Shown piece after piece: positions 27,134 to 35,342 of a stretch of DNA of 64,000 nt; position 1 is the first letter of the stretch; each line of letters opens with the position of its first letter. This DNA comes from an uncultured Roseobacter sp. (GTDB lineage: Bacteria > Pseudomonadota > Alphaproteobacteria > Rhodobacterales > Rhodobacteraceae), in the NCBI RefSeq assembly GCF_947495025.1, contig NZ_CANLXG010000005.1, forward strand, positions 55,091 to 119,090. Reading direction: 5' to 3'. The notes beneath the pieces are model-generated. The model searched no databases. It had not been told where the DNA came from and saw nothing but the letters and a program-made list of their open reading frames with translations. The translations under genes and the position numbers were made by a program.

Positions 27134-28408
27134 TTATCCGGTCAGCAGGGTTTCCAGTGTCCGGCCCATGACGCAGGCGCTGTCGATCATATCGTCTATT
27201 CCAACCCATTCATCGGGTTTGTGCGCCAGCTCAAGGATACCGGGTCCGTAAGCGATGCAGTTCCTGAGCCGTCCGATACGGTCAATGTGCTTCTGATCGT
27301 ATGTACCGGGTGAGGCCACATATTCCGGTGGCCTGCCCATGACATCCTCAATGGCCTGCGCGACGGTCTGCACAACAGGTGCATCCCGGTCTGTCATGCT
27401 TGGCAGCACGGCATTCAGCTCTGTCAGCTCATAGTCGAACTTTGCGCGCGTGGCCTTCAGGCCTTCGAGCAGGGCAGTGACCTCTTCGCGTACCTGATCC
27501 AGCGTTTCCTCTACCAGAAAGCGGCGATCGATAACGATCCGGCAGCTGTCCGGGACACAATGCGCCGGCAGGCCGGTAAAATCCGGGTCCTGCTCGGGCT
27601 GGCCGCCGTGCACCGAGTTGATGTTCATCGTCGACTGGCGCGCGCCTTCGGGCACGACCGGCATATCGGTATGCCGGCTGGCCATTGCCGGAAAGAGCTT
27701 GTTCTCAAACTCGGACAGAACCGCACCCATATGCCGGACAGCGCAATCGCCGAGAAAGGGCATGGAACCATGCGCAATCTCACCCTTTGTCTCGATTTCG
27801 GCCCACCAGCCGCCGCGGTGACCAAGACAGATCCGGTCCTTGTTCAGCGGTTCAGGGATCAGCACGTGCTGGACGCGTGCGGGATCAAAATACCCCTGTT
27901 CCGCCAGCCAGGCGACGCCGCCATAACCGCCGGATTCCTCATCTGCCGTACCCGAGATCTCGATGTGCCCGCTGAAATCAGGATGCACCTCAATGAACGC
28001 CTCTGCTGCGATGATGGAGGCCGCCAGTCCCCCCTTCATATCGCAGGCGCCCCGCCCGTAAATCCGGCCCTGCGATACCTCGCCGCCAAACGGATCAAAG
28101 GTCCAGCCCCGGCCGACCTCTACAACGTCGGTGTGGCTGTTGAAATGCACGCAGTCCCCCGGACGCCTGCCCGACCTGCGCGCAACGATGTTCCAGCGGG
28201 GGTACCTGTCGCTGTCGCCCGGCGTGCCGGTTGCGCGCAGCAGTTCAGTCTCAAAGCCGCTCTTCTTCAGGCGCGCGTCGAGAAATTCGCAGATCAGGCG
28301 ATAATCCCGGCCCGGCGGGTTGAGCGTGGGAATGCGGATCAGGCGCTGTGTCAGATCAATGAGATCATCGCGGCGGGCGGCGATGGCGCTGGCAAGAGGT
28401 GTGGTCAT
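27134..28408 (-). CDS. M20-family metallohydrolase (ArgE/DapE-like deacylase)
   Basis: A 424-residue di-zinc amidohydrolase. Metal motifs FNSHTDVVEVG, GRGACDMKGG and the catalytic/metal pair DEESGG are all present, with the dimerisation domain inserted after about residue 200. The family includes acetylornithine deacetylase and succinyl-diaminopimelate desuccinylase, and the sequence alone does not fix the acyl group. ATG 28408 (MTTPLASA) starts the conserved part; the longer frame to 28528 looks non-coding. Confidence 0.88.
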   Translation of the reverse strand: MTTPLASAIAARRDDLIDLTQRLIRIPTLNPPGRDYRLICEFLDARLKKSGFETELLRATGTPGDSDRYPRWNIVARRSGRRPGDCVHFNSHTDVVEVGRGWTFDPFGGEVSQGRIYGRGACDMKGGLAASIIAAEAFIEVHPDFSGHIEISGTADEESGGYGGVAWLAEQGYFDPARVQHVLIPEPLNKDRICLGHRGGWWAEIETKGEIAHGSMPFLGDCAVRHMGAVLSEFENKLFPAMASRHTDMPVVPEGARQSTMNINSVHGGQPEQDPDFTGLPAHCVPDSCRIVIDRRFLVEETLDQVREEVTALLEGLKATRAKFDYELTELNAVLPSMTDRDAPVVQTVAQAIEDVMGRPPEYVASPGTYDQKHIDRIGRLRNCIAYGPGILELAHKPDEWVGIDDMIDSACVMGRTLETLLTG

Positions 28409-28639
28409 TCCCGCAGTTTTGGAGGACCGGTGCGGAAAGGCAAGGGCGGGCAGGTCAGGAAGCCCGCTGCAGACGATCATCTTCCTGAAAGAGTGTGCAT
28501 CTTTCCGGTGATCTGTCGGGCAGTGCACAGGAATATGCGGTCTTTGAAACCTGCAGGGGATGAGCCGGCAAAAGGCCTGTATGCAGGTGTTCAGTCCACG
28601 GGCGACAGCGCCTGAGCGCGTGTTGTTTCAGCCAGTTCC

Positions 28640-28665
28640 GGAACTCTTTTTGACCCTGGCACGTT
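28640..28665 (+). promoter_or_regulatory. EcfG-type promoter upstream of the formate/nitrite-family gene
   Basis: GGAAC at 28640-28644, 17-base spacer, CGTT at 28662-28665: a perfect match to the alphaproteobacterial general-stress sigma factor consensus. It ends 46 bases before the ATG of the next gene. The rest of the 303-base gap (28409-28711) shows nothing else to me. Confidence 0.72.
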
Positions 28666-28711
28666 GGTGCCTGACAGCGTCGCGACCTGCGCGACGCAAA
28701 AGGAGTGACTG

Positions 28712-29542
28712 ATGACGACCGCAATGACCGAACGGGACGAAGAAAAAGCAGATGAAAATACGGTGCAGGAGGCGAGCCCGATTGCGCCGAAACTTATCTG
28801 GGAGATCATCCGGCGTGATGGCGAGGAAGAGATGGCGCGGCCCTGGCGGTCGCTTGTCTGGTCGGGAATTGCCGCAGGTGTTCTGATCAGTCTCTCTGTA
28901 CTGGGCGAGGCGATATTCCGCACGTATCTGCCCGATGCACCGTCGTCTTATCTGATTGAAAATATGGGTTATTCTCTCGGATTCATGGCGGTGATTCTCG
29001 GCCGCATGCAGCTTTTCACCGAAAACACGATTACAACGGTTCTGCCGGTTATGGTGTCCCGCAGCTGGGGCAGTTTCGCGTCCATGATGCGCCTCTGGGC
29101 CATTGTGCTGGCCGCCAACGTCATTGGTGCCTTCGCGGTGGCATCACTGTTCGTTTTCACACCGGCTCTTCCGGCCGACATTATGGTATCGGTCGTTGAC
29201 CTGTCGCATCATGCCACCGGTATGGGCGCGTCAACAGGCTTCTGGCGCGCCATTCCGGCGGGCCTGATCGTGGCGCTGCTGGTCTGGATGCTGCCACAGG
29301 CGGATGGTCAGGGGTTTCTGCTCATTCTTGCGTTTACCTGGCTGATCGCAGCGGGAGACTTTACGCACATCGTCGCCGGGTCGGTTGAGATGGCGGTTCT
29401 GATGCTGATGGGCGAGTTGCCAGCTGTCCAGGCGCTGACCGGCTTTTTCCTGCCGGTGCTTGCAGGCAATATCATCGGCGGCACAGCGATTTTCAGCCTT
29501 ATGGCGTGGGGTCAGGTCCGCGACGAACTTCCCGACAGTTAA
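28712..29542 (+). CDS. Formate/nitrite transporter family (FNT) membrane protein
   Basis: A 276-residue protein with a hydrophilic N-terminal ~50 residues and six membrane segments. Conserved FNT features such as GRMQLFTENT, FTHIVAGSVE and the AGNIIGGT block are present. FNT proteins are pentameric anion channels. This YfdC-like branch is not assigned to formate or nitrite with certainty. A perfect EcfG-type promoter upstream makes it a probable stress-regulon member. Confidence 0.88.
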   Translation: MTTAMTERDEEKADENTVQEASPIAPKLIWEIIRRDGEEEMARPWRSLVWSGIAAGVLISLSVLGEAIFRTYLPDAPSSYLIENMGYSLGFMAVILGRMQLFTENTITTVLPVMVSRSWGSFASMMRLWAIVLAANVIGAFAVASLFVFTPALPADIMVSVVDLSHHATGMGASTGFWRAIPAGLIVALLVWMLPQADGQGFLLILAFTWLIAAGDFTHIVAGSVEMAVLMLMGELPAVQALTGFFLPVLAGNIIGGTAIFSLMAWGQVRDELPDS

Positions 29543-29617
29543 GAGCCGCGCATCAGGTGACGGCCCGGATAACCGCGGTGCTCGACAGGATGCAGACCGG
29601 AGAAACGGAGAAACAGG

Positions 29618-29806
29618 ATGGAATGTGCAGGTATTGGCAGCTTTGTTCTTCTCGGCCCTGATGTTTGGGCTATCATGTCTGTCATCGGATCAACCACCAC
29701 GACGGGGAGCATCGTAATCTGGACCCTTCTGGTTCTTCTTTTGCCGATTGCAGGCTTCCTTGTCCGGTTCTTTTGCGGGCCGCGCGCTGCGGCCGCCTGT
29801 ATCTGA
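29618..29806 (+). CDS. Small membrane protein (PLDc_N-like), 62 aa
   Basis: A GGAGAAACAGG sequence precedes the ATG. The product has hydrophobic stretches at about residues 4-22 and 31-52, with a WTLLVLLLPIAGFLVRFF segment then GPR, as in small proteins of the phospholipase D N-terminal domain family. It ends two bases before the YihY/BrkB gene start, so the two are probably co-translated. Function unknown; similar proteins are often stress-induced. Confidence 0.65.
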   Translation: MECAGIGSFVLLGPDVWAIMSVIGSTTTTGSIVIWTLLVLLLPIAGFLVRFFCGPRAAAACI

Positions 29807-29807
29807 T

Positions 29808-30689
29808 ATGATTGCGCCGCTGATCTATCCCCTCGCAACTTACCGCACAGCAGCTGTGGCGGCATTTCGCCAGATCGGCAGGAACAACCTCGGCCTCATC
29901 GCGGCCGGGGTCGCGTTTTTTTCGATGCTCTCGCTCTTTCCTGCTCTTGCGGCGCTGATTGCTGTGCTGAGCCTTATTGCGGATCCGGCGGTTGTTATTG
30001 TTCAGCTCGAACGGTTCAGCGGCCTGATGCCTGCGGATGTCTATCAGATCCTGAACACGCAGATTGTCGGACTCGTGAGTGCCAGTTCTGACACCCTGGG
30101 GTGGGCAGGCGGCGTGTCGCTGTTTCTTGCGCTCTGGTCTGCGCGCGCGGGTGTCGGTGCCGTGATGCAGGGGCTCAACGCCGTTTACGGTATGCAGGGC
30201 AGAGCGACGTGGCGGCATTACCTGCGGGCGCTCTTTCTTACGGTGAGCCTGGTTCTGGTGGGTGTTACGGCGCTTCTGATGGTGGTTGTCGTGCCCGTTG
30301 TCCTTGCCTTTCTTCCACTGGGTACGGTTGCGGGTATCGCGCTGGAGGTGCTGCGCTGGACGATTGCGATAACGGTGATATTTGCCGGTATCGGGCTTTT
30401 GTACCGGTTCGGCCCGAACCGGTCCGGTATTCCGATAGGCTGGGTCACTCCGGGCGCAGTGTTCTCGGTCATGTCGTGGGCCGCGGTCTCTGTCGCTTTT
30501 TCCTTCTATGTCTCGCATTTTGGAAACTACAACGAGGTCTATGGCTCGATTGGTGCGGTTGTTGCGATGCTGGTCTGGCTCTGGATCAGCACGTTTCTGG
30601 TGCTGTTGGGTGCTGCGCTCAACGCAGAGCTGGAACTGCGCCGTAACCTGCCCGGATCAGAGGCGGTTCCGGCCGATGTGACAGAATAG
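29808..30689 (+). CDS. YihY/BrkB (virulence factor BrkB) family membrane protein
   Basis: A 293-residue polytopic protein with about six membrane segments. Family features are seen in NNLGLIAAGVAFFSMLSLFPAL-like (residues ~25-45) and the C-terminal GSIGAVVAMLVWLWIS segment. The family has been misnamed RNase BN; its role is not established. Start ATG 29808 follows the preceding small gene by one base. Confidence 0.87.
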   Translation: MIAPLIYPLATYRTAAVAAFRQIGRNNLGLIAAGVAFFSMLSLFPALAALIAVLSLIADPAVVIVQLERFSGLMPADVYQILNTQIVGLVSASSDTLGWAGGVSLFLALWSARAGVGAVMQGLNAVYGMQGRATWRHYLRALFLTVSLVLVGVTALLMVVVVPVVLAFLPLGTVAGIALEVLRWTIAITVIFAGIGLLYRFGPNRSGIPIGWVTPGAVFSVMSWAAVSVAFSFYVSHFGNYNEVYGSIGAVVAMLVWLWISTFLVLLGAALNAELELRRNLPGSEAVPADVTE

Positions 30690-30712
30690 CGCGCGTTTTC
30701 TTTGAATTATGC

Positions 30713-30738
30713 GGAACCCTGGCGGCCCCGACCGGGTT
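30713..30738 (+). promoter_or_regulatory. EcfG-type promoter upstream of dps
   Basis: GGAAC at 30713-30717, 17-base spacer, GGTT at 30735-30738: one mismatch from GGAAC-N16/17-CGTT. It ends 31 bases before the dps ATG. Dps is a common general-stress target in alphaproteobacteria, which supports the call. Confidence 0.6.
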
Positions 30739-30769
30739 GGTCCGGTGAAGCAGAAAGAAGGAGAACGAT

Positions 30770-31267
30770 ATGACAAGCGCACTGAACGTTGTGCCCGGCA
30801 CAAGCGAAATAAGCACTGGTGTCCGTGACACCGAGGCGATGGCGCAGGGCCTGGAGAATATGCTTGCCGACACGTACCGGCTCGTTTTCAAAACGCATGC
30901 TGTGCACTGGAATGTCGAAGGTCCGATGTTTTTTGCGGTGCACAATCTGACCGAAGAGCAATACGAAGACATGTTCAAGGCAGCCGACGAGATCGCGGAA
31001 CGCATCCGCTCGCTGGGTCAGCTGGCGCCGGCGTCTATGAATTCTATCGTGTCGAATTCGGTCATTCAGGACAACGAAGAGGAACAGTCAGCCGGAGATA
31101 TGTGCCAGGATCTGGCAGCAGATCATGAACGGGTGGCACACCGTCTGCATGCGCTTATCCGCATCGCCGGTGAACATGGTGACCCGGTCACGGAAGATCT
31201 CGCGGTTGCAAGGGCGACCTTCCACGAGAAAGCCGCGTGGATGCTGCGATCTGTATCCAAAAGCTGA
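30770..31267 (+). CDS. dps: Dps-family DNA-protection/ferritin-like protein
   Basis: A 165-residue four-helix ferritin-like protein. The ferroxidase-site region FKTHAVHWNVEGPMF and the following DEIAERI carry the conserved His, Asp and Glu. Dps dodecamers oxidise ferrous iron with peroxide and shield DNA. The start follows an AAGGAG. A stem-loop with a T-rich tail follows at 31282. Confidence 0.93.
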   Translation: MTSALNVVPGTSEISTGVRDTEAMAQGLENMLADTYRLVFKTHAVHWNVEGPMFFAVHNLTEEQYEDMFKAADEIAERIRSLGQLAPASMNSIVSNSVIQDNEEEQSAGDMCQDLAADHERVAHRLHALIRIAGEHGDPVTEDLAVARATFHEKAAWMLRSVSKS

Positions 31268-31281
31268 TCTGATGGCTGACT

Positions 31282-31308
31282 GGCCTCGCCTGCGGGCGGG
31301 GCCTTTCT
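31282..31308 (+). terminator. Rho-independent-type terminator after dps
   Basis: Nine-pair stem GGCC-T-CGCC / GGCG-G-GGCC (one wobble) with loop TGCG, followed by TTTCT. It lies 14 bases after the dps stop and overlaps the 3' end of the convergent small gene. Confidence 0.6.
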
Positions 31309-31645
31309 ATGTCCGTCCGCAGTTCCCGCGGGGCTGCAATGAATAGATTATCCGGTGATCCCGCATAAGTGTACGTTTCGAGACACAGGCGACGCTGCCC
31401 GGTTCGAGCAGTGTTCCGGCATCGGCTGTACGCAGCCGGTGGTTCTGTCCGTCGATGCGAATAGTTATGAAACGATTGTGCGCGTTTTCGCCCGGAACCT
31501 GCGCTGCCCCGATGACCGGAGCGCTCTGATATTCCACTTTGTGGGCGGGAACCGAAGAGACAGCAGGCAGTACCGTTGCGACCGTCGCAAGCGCGGTTAC
31601 GGACAGGATACGCCGGAAAAACCTTCTGATACGTGCTGCTGCCAT
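31307..31645 (-). CDS. Small exported or membrane-anchored hypothetical protein (112 aa)
   Basis: Begins MAAARIRRFFRRILSVTALA, a basic then hydrophobic N-terminus resembling a signal sequence ending near SSVPAHK. The mature part has two cysteines (VACVSK and GNCGRT) and predicted beta character. ATG 31645 is preferred to the frame start at 31669. No family recognised; no EcfG-type motif was found upstream. Confidence 0.55.
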   Translation of the reverse strand: MAAARIRRFFRRILSVTALATVATVLPAVSSVPAHKVEYQSAPVIGAAQVPGENAHNRFITIRIDGQNHRLRTADAGTLLEPGSVACVSKRTLMRDHRIIYSLQPRGNCGRT

Positions 31646-31779
31646 GGTAATAACCCTCTGCACCACCACCCTGGCGGGCAGCCCTGAAGAAATGGTTAAT
31701 CACCAGAAACAGGCTTAATTGTGGATAAATGATGGTGCGGCCCGGACCGGACCGGACCGCACAGATATCCTGCAAGGTC

Positions 31780-32589
31780 TCAGGAGTGCAGCGTTTCCGT
31801 GCTCGAGAAGAACATGGCCTGACTGACCGCCGAGACGACCTGATCTTCGGTATATGGTTTTGAGATCAGAAAAGCAGGTTCGTGTTTGTCACCTGTCAGC
31901 AGACGTTCCGGGAAGGCTGTGATGAAAATCACCGGCCGCTCGCCCAGACTGCCGATCAGATCGTTGACCGCGTCTATGCCCGACGAGTTATCTGCCAGCT
32001 GGATGTCGGCAAGGATCAGATCGGGTGTTTCCTGAGCGCCCAGGGATTTTGCCTCGTCGCGTGTGCGTGCGACGCCGGTGACCCGGTGACCCATGTCAGA
32101 AACGATGCTTTCAAGATCCATCGCGATGATGGCTTCATCCTCGATGATCATTACGGATCCGGACACCACGTCCGCCATTTCGCGCCGGGCGATACTGACC
32201 AGTTCCTCGGCTTCGGACTGTGTTACGTCGATGATCTGCGCGATCTCGCCAAAGCCAAACCCCTCGATGGTATGCAGCAGGAGCGCCTCGCGGCTGTCCT
32301 CCGTCAGCCGTGCGAGGTGTTTCTGCGCACGTGCTTTCAGGCCGTTTTCACCGGTTTCTACCGGCGCACCTGCCGAGGCCCAGATCCGGTAGAGAACACG
32401 GAACACGCCTGTCTTAACATCAAGCCCGCTCAGGACAGACCGATCTGCGAGAATGGCTTCGAGCGCTGCCGCCGCAAAGCGGTCCCCGCTGCTCTGGCTT
32501 CCGGTCATTGCGCGCGCAAAGCGTCGCAGGTAGGGTAAAATCTGCCCCAGTTGGTCGCTGATATCAGAGGGTACAGCAGCATCCGTCAT
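31780..32589 (-). CDS. phyR: General stress response regulator PhyR
   Basis: A 269-residue protein with the PhyR layout: an N-terminal sigma-factor-like domain (residues 1-140) and a C-terminal receiver domain with acidic pocket EDEA (about 150-153) and phospho-acceptor Asp195 in LILADIQ. When phosphorylated, its sigma-like domain sequesters NepR and frees EcfG. It is divergent from nepR-ecfG, the classical arrangement. ATG 32589 has AAGGA upstream. A perfect EcfG-type promoter on the minus strand (32626-32650) implies positive feedback. Confidence 0.95.
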   Translation of the reverse strand: MTDAAVPSDISDQLGQILPYLRRFARAMTGSQSSGDRFAAAALEAILADRSVLSGLDVKTGVFRVLYRIWASAGAPVETGENGLKARAQKHLARLTEDSREALLLHTIEGFGFGEIAQIIDVTQSEAEELVSIARREMADVVSGSVMIIEDEAIIAMDLESIVSDMGHRVTGVARTRDEAKSLGAQETPDLILADIQLADNSSGIDAVNDLIGSLGERPVIFITAFPERLLTGDKHEPAFLISKPYTEDQVVSAVSQAMFFSSTETLHS

Positions 32590-32618
32590 GCCAGGAGATC
32601 CTTTTTTCAATATTTCCT

Positions 32619-32650
32619 GGAACCAAACGCCTGGTTGCGTGTTTTGTTCC
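32619..32650. promoter_or_regulatory. Overlapping divergent EcfG-type promoters between phyR and nepR-ecfG
   Basis: Minus strand: GGAAC (32650-32646), 16-base spacer, CGTT (32629-32626), a perfect consensus facing phyR. Plus strand: GGAAC (32619-32623), 16-base spacer, TGTT (32640-32643), one mismatch, facing nepR. The two share almost the same 32 bases, so a single locus probably autoregulates both arms. Confidence 0.75.
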
Positions 32651-32698
32651 AGACAAAATGCACTCTCGCGATTCACATTCGAGGAAAGTCACCCGTAT

Positions 32699-32857
32699 AT
32701 GACCCGGACAGGCCCCAGCCGTAAACGCGAAAGCGTCATCGATGAAAATCTAAGGCGTGTATATGACGAGGCACTCGAAGAAGGTGTGCCAGACCGGTTT
32801 ACCGATCTGCTCAAAGCGCTCAAGGAACAGGATCAGGCAAAAGGCACTCAGAAATGA
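32699..32857 (+). CDS. nepR: Anti-sigma factor NepR
   Basis: A 52-residue protein with the NepR core IDENLRRVYDEALEEGVPDR followed by FTDLLKALKEQD. NepR holds EcfG inactive until PhyR binds it. Start ATG 32699 follows GAGGAAAG. The stop overlaps the ecfG start by four bases. Confidence 0.93.
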   Translation: MTRTGPSRKRESVIDENLRRVYDEALEEGVPDRFTDLLKALKEQDQAKGTQK

Positions 32858-33411
32858 GCAGCCCAGACCCCCGGGACGAGCTGGTAGAACATCTGCCGGC
32901 CATGCGCGCCTTTGCGATCAGCCTGACACGCAATGGTGCGACGGCCGACGATATGGTTCAGGACACTGTCGTCAAAGCGTGGACAAACATCGACAAGTTT
33001 GAGCAGGGCACCAACATGCGCGCCTGGCTGTTCACAATTCTGCGCAACACTTATTACTCCTCCCGGCGCAAGGCACGGCGCGAGGTGGCGGATGTGGACG
33101 GTGTGCACACGGATGCGCTTGCAGAAAAACCGGCGCATGACGGGCGCCTGCAGATGACAGATTTCCGGGATGCTTTTGCGCAGCTCAGCGATGAACAGCG
33201 CGAGGCGCTGCTGCTGGTGGGAGCGTCCGGGTTTTCCTATGAGGACGCCGCAGAAATGTGCGGTGTAGCGGTAGGGACCATCAAAAGCCGGACCAACCGG
33301 GCAAGACAGAGGCTGGCAGAACTGATGCACCTGGATGACGATGACAGGCTTGAGCTGACGGATGAGGCAACGCTGTCGGTGCTCTCCGCGTCAAAGGCCG
33401 CTTCTTTCTGA
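32854..33411 (+). CDS. ecfG: ECF sigma factor EcfG
   Basis: A 185-residue ECF sigma factor with region 2 (residues ~15-75, ISLTRNGATADDMVQDTVVKAW-type) and region 4 (FAQLSDEQREALLLVG onward, with the TIKSRTNRARQRL recognition helix). EcfG drives the general stress regulon from GGAAC-N16/17-CGTT promoters, and several such motifs occur in this island. ATGA overlap with nepR. A histidine kinase gene begins two bases after its stop. Confidence 0.95.
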   Translation: MSSPDPRDELVEHLPAMRAFAISLTRNGATADDMVQDTVVKAWTNIDKFEQGTNMRAWLFTILRNTYYSSRRKARREVADVDGVHTDALAEKPAHDGRLQMTDFRDAFAQLSDEQREALLLVGASGFSYEDAAEMCGVAVGTIKSRTNRARQRLAELMHLDDDDRLELTDEATLSVLSASKAASF

Positions 33412-33413
33412 CG

Positions 33414-35138
33414 ATGACCGGTGGTTTCCTGAGCGAGAATTTCTTCCGCGGGCTCGCATTCCGAATATTGCTGTTCCTGACCCTGGCACTGCTGCCGTTC
33501 GGCCTCATTGCTATTGTGCAGACGCAGGAAATCGCACGGCAGGCCGAGCGCAGTGCAGAGCTGTCTCTTCTGGGCCTTACAGAGCAATCGTCCGGTCCGG
33601 AACGCACAACCATTCAGCAGGCCTTTGGCACTGCCGAAGCTCTCGCGTCAGTGATCCGGGTTGCCATTGACGATCCGGATACCTGCAACCGGTTCTTACA
33701 GCGATATCAGCAGGTCGCGCCCCAGTTCTCACTGGTAGGGCTGCTGGCAGCTGATGGGGTGATGATGTGTTCTTCTTCAGGCGCGGGATACGATTTCAGA
33801 GGTGACCCGGTCTTTGAGGCGCTGCCGGATGCGCCTGCGCGAACAATCACCCGGCATGAGACGGGTCCGCTTTCCGGTGAGCCGGTCATTGTGCTGCTGG
33901 AGCCGTTTTATACCAACGACCGGTTCGTCGGGTATATAACGCTGTCCGTTCCGCGGTCGCGGATTGCGCGTGCGGTTGGCCCCCCCGTGCCGCTTTCGCC
34001 GTTTGATCTGGTGATTTTCAATGCTTCCGGCGAGGTGTTTCTGTCGGATCAGGGCGCGAAGTCATCGGCCCTGAACCTGCCGCGCAACCGGAGCCTCGCG
34101 GCCCTGGTGGGCGAGAAACCGACTGTTTTCTCGGATGTGAACCAGAACGGTACAAAAAGTGTCTATGCGGTTGTACCAATCATTCCCGGCGTCGCATATT
34201 CCATGAGTATCTGGCAACGCGACGATGTGTTGCAAAGCGCCAATCAGACCGGACGCCTCAGCCTGTTTCTGCCGGTGCTGATGTGGCTTTCAAGCCTGGT
34301 GGTTGCGTTCTGGTCGCTTAACCGGCTGGCCGTGCGCCATATCAGCAAGCTGGGGCGTCAGATGCGGCTGTTCGCATTCAACCGGGCCCTGCCACGCAAA
34401 ACGATGGGCGACAACGTTCCGCTGGAACTTCAGGAAATACAGAGCACGTTTGTCACGATGGCTGAGTCAATTATCCGCGACGAGGCCGCGCTCGAGGACA
34501 ACATCCGCGACAAGAATATTCTGCTGAAAGAAGTTCACCACCGGGTAAAAAACAATCTTCAGCTCATTTCATCGATCATGAACCTGCAGATACGCCGCGC
34601 TCAGTCCGAAGATGCACGCAACGTACTACGGCGTCTGCAGGACCGCATTCTCAGCCTCGCAACGGTGCACAAGAACCTTTATCAGAGCGACGCGCTTGAC
34701 AGAGCCGATGCCGGTCAGCTGTTGCGCGAGATTGTGAGCCAGTTGCTGGTGGTTGGTCTGCCTGCCGGATCAGGGGTCGAGGTGACCCAGGAATTTGACA
34801 CCGTTCACATGGATGCAGATGACGCGGCACCTCTGACGCTGCTGGTGTCCGAGGCTGTGACCAACGCGCTCAAGTACATCGGATCACCCGAGGCCGGCGA
34901 ACGCGCACGCCTGGCGGTCTCGCTGAAGCACACGGACAGTGACACGGCTCTGTTCCGTATTGCCAACAGTACGTCGGGCGCACACGGTTCCGAAGGCACG
35001 GGCCTCGGGTCACAGCTGATCAACGCGTTTGCGCGACAGCTCAACGGGCATGTCGAGGTTTCCTTCGAGGACAACACGCACGTTCTGGAGCTGAGTTTTC
35101 CGGTCCGACACCGGGAACTGGTTGTACGGGATTATTAA
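33414..35138 (+). CDS. HisKA_2/HWE-type sensor histidine kinase (candidate PhyR kinase)
   Basis: A 574-residue membrane sensor. One membrane segment near residues 18-36, a periplasmic sensing region to about residue 285, a second segment near 286-304, then a linker and kinase domain. The phospho-acceptor is the histidine of HRVKNNLQ (His376). The ATPase part has VSEAVTNALKY (N box) and GTGLGSQLI (G box). Kinases of this type next to phyR/ecfG often control PhyR phosphorylation; the link is inferred from the two-base spacing after ecfG. Confidence 0.88.
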   Translation: MTGGFLSENFFRGLAFRILLFLTLALLPFGLIAIVQTQEIARQAERSAELSLLGLTEQSSGPERTTIQQAFGTAEALASVIRVAIDDPDTCNRFLQRYQQVAPQFSLVGLLAADGVMMCSSSGAGYDFRGDPVFEALPDAPARTITRHETGPLSGEPVIVLLEPFYTNDRFVGYITLSVPRSRIARAVGPPVPLSPFDLVIFNASGEVFLSDQGAKSSALNLPRNRSLAALVGEKPTVFSDVNQNGTKSVYAVVPIIPGVAYSMSIWQRDDVLQSANQTGRLSLFLPVLMWLSSLVVAFWSLNRLAVRHISKLGRQMRLFAFNRALPRKTMGDNVPLELQEIQSTFVTMAESIIRDEAALEDNIRDKNILLKEVHHRVKNNLQLISSIMNLQIRRAQSEDARNVLRRLQDRILSLATVHKNLYQSDALDRADAGQLLREIVSQLLVVGLPAGSGVEVTQEFDTVHMDADDAAPLTLLVSEAVTNALKYIGSPEAGERARLAVSLKHTDSDTALFRIANSTSGAHGSEGTGLGSQLINAFARQLNGHVEVSFEDNTHVLELSFPVRHRELVVRDY

Positions 35139-35166
35139 CCTTGCTGCGGTAAGCCTTGTACAGCGC

Positions 35167-35191
35167 GGAACTCTCGCGCTGCCTTTGCGTT
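35167..35191 (+). promoter_or_regulatory. EcfG-type promoter upstream of a 35-codon gene
   Basis: GGAAC at 35167-35171, 16-base spacer, CGTT at 35188-35191: perfect consensus, 36 bases before the ATG at 35228. Confidence 0.72.
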
Positions 35192-35227
35192 GGGTATGTG
35201 AACGCAACAGTAAAAGGAGACCGTGAT

Positions 35228-35335
35228 ATGGCCGAAGTTCCGTTTCTTTACGGGCTCGCTTTTCTGACGGTGGTCGCACTTTTTGTTTTTCTGACGACCC
35301 GCCGGCGTAATTCCGAGCAGAGCGACGACGACTGA
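35228..35335 (+). CDS. Single-pass membrane microprotein, 35 aa
   Basis: ATG 35228 has AAAAGGAGA nine bases upstream and a perfect EcfG-type promoter before that. The product has a hydrophobic segment (FLYGLAFLTVVALFVFLTT), then a basic stretch (RRRN) and an acidic tail (SEQSDDD). The basic flank suggests its C-terminus is cytoplasmic. I do not recognise a family. The promoter, ribosome-binding site and position after the kinase gene support a real stress-induced gene rather than a chance frame. Confidence 0.65.
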   Translation: MAEVPFLYGLAFLTVVALFVFLTTRRRNSEQSDDD

Positions 35336-35342
35336 GCCATTC

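Noticed and set aside
31742..31758. Short CCGGA tandem repeat after phyR
   Set aside because: Only three units; forms an imperfect stem at the phyR 3' end and is not an array of interest.
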